Source: Rhodocyclaceae bacterium (GTDB lineage Bacteria; Pseudomonadota; Gammaproteobacteria; Burkholderiales; Rhodocyclaceae). Taken from it: a DNA stretch of 64,000 nt. The stretch spans positions 124,001-188,000 of the forward strand of contig JADKHX010000002.1 in the NCBI GenBank assembly GCA_016721505.1, in the 5' to 3' direction. Below, one piece after another: positions 60,362 to 64,000 of this stretch; position 1 is the stretch's first letter, and every line of letters begins with the position of its first letter. A model generated the notes under the pieces. It saw only the letters and a program-made list of their open reading frames with translations. It made no database searches and had not been told where the DNA came from. Both the position numbers and the translations under genes were made by a program.

Positions 60362-61138
60362 ATGACCCGCTATCCATGCCTTGAGGATCGTTTGGTTTTT
60401 GTTTCGGGCGGTGGCTCCGGCATCGGCGCATCGCTGGTGGAACATTTTGCGTTGCAAGATGCGCGCGTCGCCTTTTGCGATATTGATGCCGCTGCTGCCG
60501 ACGCTACGATCTCAGCGCTGGACGGTAAGTGCAAGCACATTCCGCGATTTTCCCGCTGTGACATTCGTGATATCCCAGCGTATCAAGCCTGCCTTGCTCA
60601 AATAGAGGCCGAGCTCGGCAGCATCCGTGTGCTTATCAATAACGCCGGCAACGATACCCGCCATACGCTGGCAGAGCTTACCCCCGAGACTTGGGATAAC
60701 TGTCTTGCTCTCAATCTCAAACACCACGTCTTTGCCATTCAACAGGTCGCTCCCGGTATGGCGCTGGCGGGCGGTGGCTCGATCATCAATCTCGGTTCCG
60801 TTTCGTGGATGCGCGGACGCGCCAATCTCGTTGGCTACACCACCTCAAAAGCGGCGATTTCCGGTTTGTCACGTACACTTGCCAGAGAACTTGGCGAAGC
60901 TAACATTCGGGTCAATACACTGGTGCCAGGAGCCATTGTCACAGAGCGTCAACAAGCGCTGTGGAGAAACCCCGACGAAGACCAAAAATTTATTGATCTG
61001 CAGTGTCTCAAACTACGACTTGACCCTGCCCACGTTTCCCGCACTGCGCTATTTCTAGCAGCAGACGACTCCAACGGCATCACCGGCCAGAACATCATTG
61101 TGGATGCCGGACTGGCGCAAGTTTCGGTAGCAGGTTAG
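60362..61138 (+). CDS. SDR-family sugar dehydrogenase (predicted sulfoquinovose 1-dehydrogenase)
   Basis: A classical short-chain dehydrogenase of 258 residues that would oxidise the sugar at C1 to the lactone with NAD(P). The nucleotide motif is SGGGSGIGASLVEHF near 15-29. An acidic residue at the end of beta-2 (FCDIDAA) favours NAD. Next come NNAGNDTRHTLAEL near 90 and the catalytic Ser in NLGSVSWMRG, then YTTSKAAISGL with Tyr and Lys near 160. A ribosome site (GGAG) precedes the ATG. It is the last plus-strand gene before the regulator; the stops of the two convergent genes overlap by 4 bp. Confidence 0.9.
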   Translation: MTRYPCLEDRLVFVSGGGSGIGASLVEHFALQDARVAFCDIDAAAADATISALDGKCKHIPRFSRCDIRDIPAYQACLAQIEAELGSIRVLINNAGNDTRHTLAELTPETWDNCLALNLKHHVFAIQQVAPGMALAGGGSIINLGSVSWMRGRANLVGYTTSKAAISGLSRTLARELGEANIRVNTLVPGAIVTERQQALWRNPDEDQKFIDLQCLKLRLDPAHVSRTALFLAADDSNGITGQNIIVDAGLAQVSVAG

Positions 61139-61914
61139 GAAGCACCTGTTTTGGCGAGATCGCTGAAGTACTCGTAGTTTTCGGTGTTAACCAGTGATCG
61201 TCGAAATTCGACTGGTACGTCGTTAAAGGTAAGTGCAACACGACGAATCTCAAGCAGCGGCGCCTTTTGCTTGATTCCTAAAATTGCAGCACTCTCCGCA
61301 TCTGCCAGACGCGCCCGTAACCTTTCCGCAGAACGAACCACGGTGATACCAAAACTGCTCTGATAGAGGTGGTAAATAGTATTGGGGCGGTCTCTGAATT
61401 TTGCGGCAGTGAGTTTTGGAAAGAGGGTCTGCGGAATAACAATAGTGTCGAAAATTATCGGCGCATCGGCCAGCTTAAGCACATTGCGAATGCGATAGAC
61501 TTTCGCCCCCGGCTTGATGCCAAGGTGGGCAGCTTCCTCGTCATCCGCAATGCTGCCAGCAAATGAAAGCATCACCACCTCGGGCGTCAGCTTGCTGCCG
61601 TCACTGCTGACAATGTGAAAGAAATGAAACATTAGTCGGTCGCGGTTGTGCGCAGCGACAAAGGTACCTCTGCCCTGTTGGCGAATCAATATGTGCTCGC
61701 CGACGAGTTCATCCACGGCCTTGCGGATGGTTCCGATTGCCACATCGAAGCGCTCCGCTAGCTTCCACTCTGCCGGAATTACGGCGCCTGGTTTCCATTC
61801 GCCAGTGCTAATGGTCTCGGTCAGCAGGCGTTTGACTTCTTTATACAGCGGCGTATCCAGCGCGGCTCCAGCCACTAGTTTCTGGTGCCTGGCCGGATCT
61901 TCCCATTTGCGCAT
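61135..61914 (-). CDS. GntR-family (HutC subfamily) transcriptional regulator
   Basis: A DNA-binding repressor, 259 residues from the ATG at 61914 (GTGAGG ribosome site 9 bases upstream). An in-frame ATG at 61980 would read through the operator and is less likely. The winged helix (about 15-85) has PLYKEVKRLLTETISTGEW, WKLAERFDVAIGTIRKAVDE and the wing IRQQGRGTFVA. A UTRA ligand domain follows, with YRIRNVLKLADAPIIFDTIV and a C-terminal FRRSLVNTENYEY. The ligand is probably a sugar-pathway intermediate. Its upstream region holds palindromes O2 and O3, and the island's other promoter holds O1, so it likely controls itself and both operons. Confidence 0.92.
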   Translation of the reverse strand: MRKWEDPARHQKLVAGAALDTPLYKEVKRLLTETISTGEWKPGAVIPAEWKLAERFDVAIGTIRKAVDELVGEHILIRQQGRGTFVAAHNRDRLMFHFFHIVSSDGSKLTPEVVMLSFAGSIADDEEAAHLGIKPGAKVYRIRNVLKLADAPIIFDTIVIPQTLFPKLTAAKFRDRPNTIYHLYQSSFGITVVRSAERLRARLADAESAAILGIKQKAPLLEIRRVALTFNDVPVEFRRSLVNTENYEYFSDLAKTGAS

Positions 61915-61976
61915 TCGCTTGTGCCTCACGGATATTATTGATACCGATAATAGCGAGGTAGGCATCGAGTTACAAC

Positions 61977-62001
61977 TCATATAGATGATCTATTTGACTT
62001 T
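61977..62001 (+). promoter_or_regulatory. Putative GntR operator O2 with -35 box
   Basis: Contains the perfect 13-bp palindrome ATAGATGATCTAT, abutting the -35 box TTGACT at 61994-61999. It matches O1 at 24 of 25 bases. Confidence 0.75.
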
Positions 62002-62022
62002 GCATCGGTCAATGAATAATAT
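61994..62022 (+). promoter_or_regulatory. suyA promoter
   Basis: TTGACT, 17 bp, then TAATAT (62017-62022). Close to the sigma-70 consensus, reading toward suyA. Confidence 0.65.
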
Positions 62023-62046
62023 TGCTCACAGTTGCACTGTTTGACT

Positions 62047-62060
62047 CATAGACATCTATG
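62047..62060 (+). promoter_or_regulatory. Putative second GntR operator O3
   Basis: Palindrome CATAGACATCTATG, sharing the ATAGA/TCTAT arms of O2. It lies about 25-38 bp beyond the -10 box, a usual place for repression. Confidence 0.6.
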
Positions 62061-62115
62061 CAAGAAATCATACAGTCGAATCGGGATGGCAAATTTCACC
62101 TAAAGGATATGTTCA

Positions 62116-62397
62116 ATGATTCATTTTGTATTGCATGAGGCTAAAGACACCGTTGCCGTTGCCGTAGTAGAGGGCATCAAGGCCGGCGCGACACTCACCG
62201 CCTGGATAATGGACGATGACAAACAGGTTCAAGTGACCGCGCTACAAGACATTCCTATCGGCCACAAAATTGCGCTGAAGGATATGTCCACAGGCGACAC
62301 GGTGTTTAAGTACGGTACCGATATCGGTCGTGTTATAGCGCCGATCAAGACGGGCGAGCACGCCCACGTGCACAACATCAAGACCAAGCGGTGGTAA
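62116..62397 (+). CDS. suyA: UxaA-family small subunit, predicted (2R)-sulfolactate sulfo-lyase subunit alpha
   Basis: A 93-residue SAF-domain protein, the small partner of a split altronate-dehydratase-like lyase. Motifs are DTVAVAVVEGIKAG near 11-24, LQDIPIGHKIALKDM near 43-57, and the C-terminal EHAHVHNIKTKRW, the standard end of this subunit. The ribosome site AAGGA lies about 10 bases before the ATG. The pairing with the following 389-residue gene and an slcC-like dehydrogenase fits SuyAB, which splits sulfolactate into pyruvate and sulfite. The family also covers altronate and other sugar-acid dehydratases, so the activity is inferred. It is the first gene after promoter O2/O3. Confidence 0.82.
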   Translation: MIHFVLHEAKDTVAVAVVEGIKAGATLTAWIMDDDKQVQVTALQDIPIGHKIALKDMSTGDTVFKYGTDIGRVIAPIKTGEHAHVHNIKTKRW

Positions 62398-62494
62398 GTC
62401 AGCTTCTGATGCTGGGGACTGGTAGCCAATTTCCTTGGGCCCGGCTAATGCACTGGCCTTCTAAACAAACCATGTATTCATTCAGGATCACACA

Positions 62495-63664
62495 ATGATT
62501 TCAACAAAGACAACGTTTTGGGGCTATCGCCGTGAGAACGGCCGGGTAGGCGTACGCAACCACGTGATTGTGCTCCCGGTCGACGACCTCTCCAATGCCG
62601 CTGCCGAGGCTGTGGCTCATAACATCAAGGGCGTAATGGCCTTGCCTCACCCCTACGGCCGGCTGCAGTTTGGCGCCGATCTCGACTTGCATTTCCGAAC
62701 CCTGATCGGCACCGGTTGCAATCCTAACGTTGCCGCAGTGGTGGTGATCGGTATTGAGGATGGCTGGACTCAACAAGTAGTCGAAGGCATCGCCAAATCT
62801 GGCAAACCCGTCGTTGGATTCGGTATTGAGCAGCACGGCGACCATGACACTATCATGCGTGCCTCGAAAGCGGCGAGAGAACTGTTGCAAGCCGCGTCGG
62901 AGAAGCACCGGGTGGAGTGCCCAATCAGCGAACTGTGGGTTTCGACCAAATGCGGGGAGTCTGACACTACCTCCGGGTGCGGAGCCAACCCAACAGTCGG
63001 CAACGCGTTTGACAAGTTGTACGAGGTTGGAGCCACTCTAGTATTCGGCGAGACCACCGAAATTACCGGCGGTGAAGATGTTATTGTCAAGCGTTGCCGG
63101 ACACCAAAAGTAGCAGAAGACTTCATGGTCATGTTCAATCGTTATCAGGACGTGGTCAATCGCCACAAAACCAGCGATCTGTCGGATTCTCAACCAACCA
63201 AGGGCAATATTCTGGGCGGTCTGACCACCATTGAGGAAAAGGCAATGGGCAATATCCAGAAGATCGGCAAGAAATGCCTGGTCGATGGAGTGCTCGACAA
63301 AGCAGAAATACCTGGCGGTCCTGGTCTTTGGTTCATGGACTCCTCGTCAGCCGCCGCCGAAATGGTTACGCTATGTGCCGCTGCTGGTTTTGCCGTGCAT
63401 TTCTTCCCCACTGGGCAAGGCAATGTGATTGGCAACCCCATCGTTCCGGTCATCAAAATCTGCGCCAACCCACGTACCGTGCGCACCATGAGCGAGCATA
63501 TCGATGTCGACTCCTGTGCTCTGCTACAGCGTGACATGGTGCTCGACCAAGCCGGTGACAAGTTACTCGACATGATGATGCGCACAGCTAATGGCCGACT
63601 GACTGCCGCTGAGGCATTGGGTCATCGCGAGTTCGTGCTGACCCGCTTGTACGAAAGCGCCTAG
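62495..63664 (+). CDS. suyB: UxaA-family large subunit, predicted (2R)-sulfolactate sulfo-lyase subunit beta
   Basis: A 389-residue catalytic subunit, the length known for SuyB. The start reads GYRRENGRVGVRNHVIVLPV, typical for the family. Further motifs are ALPHPYGRLQFG near 48, IGTGCNPNVAAVVVIGIE near 72, SELWVSTKCGESDTTSGCGA near 147, SDSQPTKGNILGGLTTIEEK near 230, FMDSSSAAAEMVTLCAAAGF near 285 and PTGQGNVIGNPIVPVIKI near 308. Cysteines in these motifs probably hold an Fe-S site or metal. The 97-bp gap after suyA is longer than elsewhere in the island. My assignment to SuyB rather than altronate dehydratase rests on recalled similarity plus the neighbouring slcC-like gene. Confidence 0.85.
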   Translation: MISTKTTFWGYRRENGRVGVRNHVIVLPVDDLSNAAAEAVAHNIKGVMALPHPYGRLQFGADLDLHFRTLIGTGCNPNVAAVVVIGIEDGWTQQVVEGIAKSGKPVVGFGIEQHGDHDTIMRASKAARELLQAASEKHRVECPISELWVSTKCGESDTTSGCGANPTVGNAFDKLYEVGATLVFGETTEITGGEDVIVKRCRTPKVAEDFMVMFNRYQDVVNRHKTSDLSDSQPTKGNILGGLTTIEEKAMGNIQKIGKKCLVDGVLDKAEIPGGPGLWFMDSSSAAAEMVTLCAAAGFAVHFFPTGQGNVIGNPIVPVIKICANPRTVRTMSEHIDVDSCALLQRDMVLDQAGDKLLDMMMRTANGRLTAAEALGHREFVLTRLYESA

Positions 63665-63746
63665 GCGTCACGTCGAAATCGCGCCGGGCCTTCGTCAGAC
63701 CAACCGCGGTATTCGCAAACCAATTCCTTTTGCCAGCCTAAGCATC

Positions 63747-64000
63747 ATGAACATACTAATCAGCGAATTCATGGACGAAGAGTCCGTCGCATGGCTCCAG
63801 TCGCGCTTTACGACAACTTACGACCCGACGCTGGTCGATCGGCGGGAGGAGTTGCTTACTCGACTCGCCAAAGTGGATGCGCTGATTGTCAGAAACCGGA
63901 CTCAGGTGACAGCAGACTTGCTTGCTGCTGCAGCACAACTCAAGGTCGTGGGCCGACTGGGTGTTGGATTGGACAACATCGACCTGCCAGCTTGTCGTTC
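63747..64000 (+). CDS. slcC: D-isomer-specific 2-hydroxyacid dehydrogenase, predicted (S)-sulfolactate dehydrogenase (3' end off window)
   Basis: The first 84 codons of an NAD-dependent hydroxyacid dehydrogenase. The start ILISEFMDEESVAWL, the segment DALIVRNRTQVTADLLAAA and VVGRLGVGLDNIDLPAC match the N-terminal domain of this family, and agree closely with the SlcC type as I remember it. SlcC oxidises (S)-sulfolactate to sulfopyruvate; a second dehydrogenase (ComC) then makes the (R) form used by SuyAB. The NAD-binding domain and catalytic residues lie beyond the window, so activity cannot be checked here. Same strand as suyAB, 82 bp downstream. Confidence 0.8.
   Translation, partial: MNILISEFMDEESVAWLQSRFTTTYDPTLVDRREELLTRLAKVDALIVRNRTQVTADLLAAAAQLKVVGRLGVGLDNIDLPACR

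Noticed and set aside
49039..61138. The dehydrogenase-lactonase-dehydratase-aldolase set as a D-xylose or L-arabinose (Dahms-type) pathway with an alpha-xylosidase
   Set aside because: The families fit equally well, but the shared operator with suyAB and the slcC-like gene favours the sulfosugar route. Kept as the main alternative rather than excluded.
62116..63664. Split altronate dehydratase (uxaA) instead of suyAB
   Set aside because: Same family, but no uronate genes (uxaB, uxaC, kdgK) are nearby and an SlcC-like dehydrogenase follows directly. A tree is needed for proof.

Overview
The window is chromosomal DNA from a betaproteobacterium. The evidence is gene order: pilMNOPQ-aroK-aroB-dgt-gltB-gltD on one strand, plus leuS-lptE-holA-proA, ogt-xerD and plsY/tsaD neighbourhoods, all typical of Burkholderiales-like genomes. 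The protein families agree. No rRNA, tRNA, CRISPR array or intact insertion sequence was seen.

Layout. 1-13.3 kb (minus strand): glmU (3' end off the window), a MarC-type membrane protein, gltD-gltB, dgt, aroB-aroK and an Ig-domain lipoprotein. 13.4-18.5 kb: the type IV pilus operon pilM-N-O-P-Q, each junction overlapping by 4 bp, divergent from the PBP1a gene mrcA (18.7-21.0 kb). 21-29.3 kb: an orphan ParA, a quinone oxidoreductase, maeB, a second ParA, a GRDP-like Gly/Cys-rich protein, a MAPEG protein and uvrD. 29.4-36.8 kb: small hypotheticals, a FecR/SPOR protein, leuS, lptE, holA and proA. 37-41.6 kb: a CoA-transferase and a TAXI-TRAP transporter set. 41.6-48.5 kb: ogt-xerD, a DUF1223 protein, folB, plsY, tsaD, a YdjM-like membrane protein and galE.

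49-64 kb is an accessory catabolic island: glpD, a TonB-dependent receptor, an IlvD/Edd sugar-acid dehydratase, an HpcH aldolase, a GH31 glycosidase, a mutarotase, an SMP-30 lactonase, an SDR dehydrogenase, a GntR/HutC regulator, suyA, suyB and the start of slcC. Read together this is a sulfo-Entner-Doudoroff route for sulfoquinovose (the plant sulfolipid sugar) joined to sulfolactate desulfonation (SuyAB, SlcC). It could take the sugar through to pyruvate and sulfite in one cell. A 25-bp operator/-35 block, identical at 24 positions, precedes both the receptor gene and suyA, which ties the two halves to one regulator.

The other main observation is a dispersed repeat family. At least 17 copies lie between 0.5 and 48.9 kb, and none was found in the 49-64 kb island. 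The core is CAGTTGGTGCTG, two variable bases, then GACACGCYG. In some copies the two boxes are separated by longer cargo, and two copies are 95-bp hairpin-bearing units. About half lie inside conserved genes (glmU, gltB, aroB, qor-like, uvrD, leuS, ogt, plsY, tsaD). All six that are sense to their gene are read in one frame, giving Val-Gly-Ala, and in leuS and gltB they accompany extra residues. This resembles the behaviour of Rickettsia palindromic elements, although an uptake-sequence role is also possible in a pilus-bearing bacterium.
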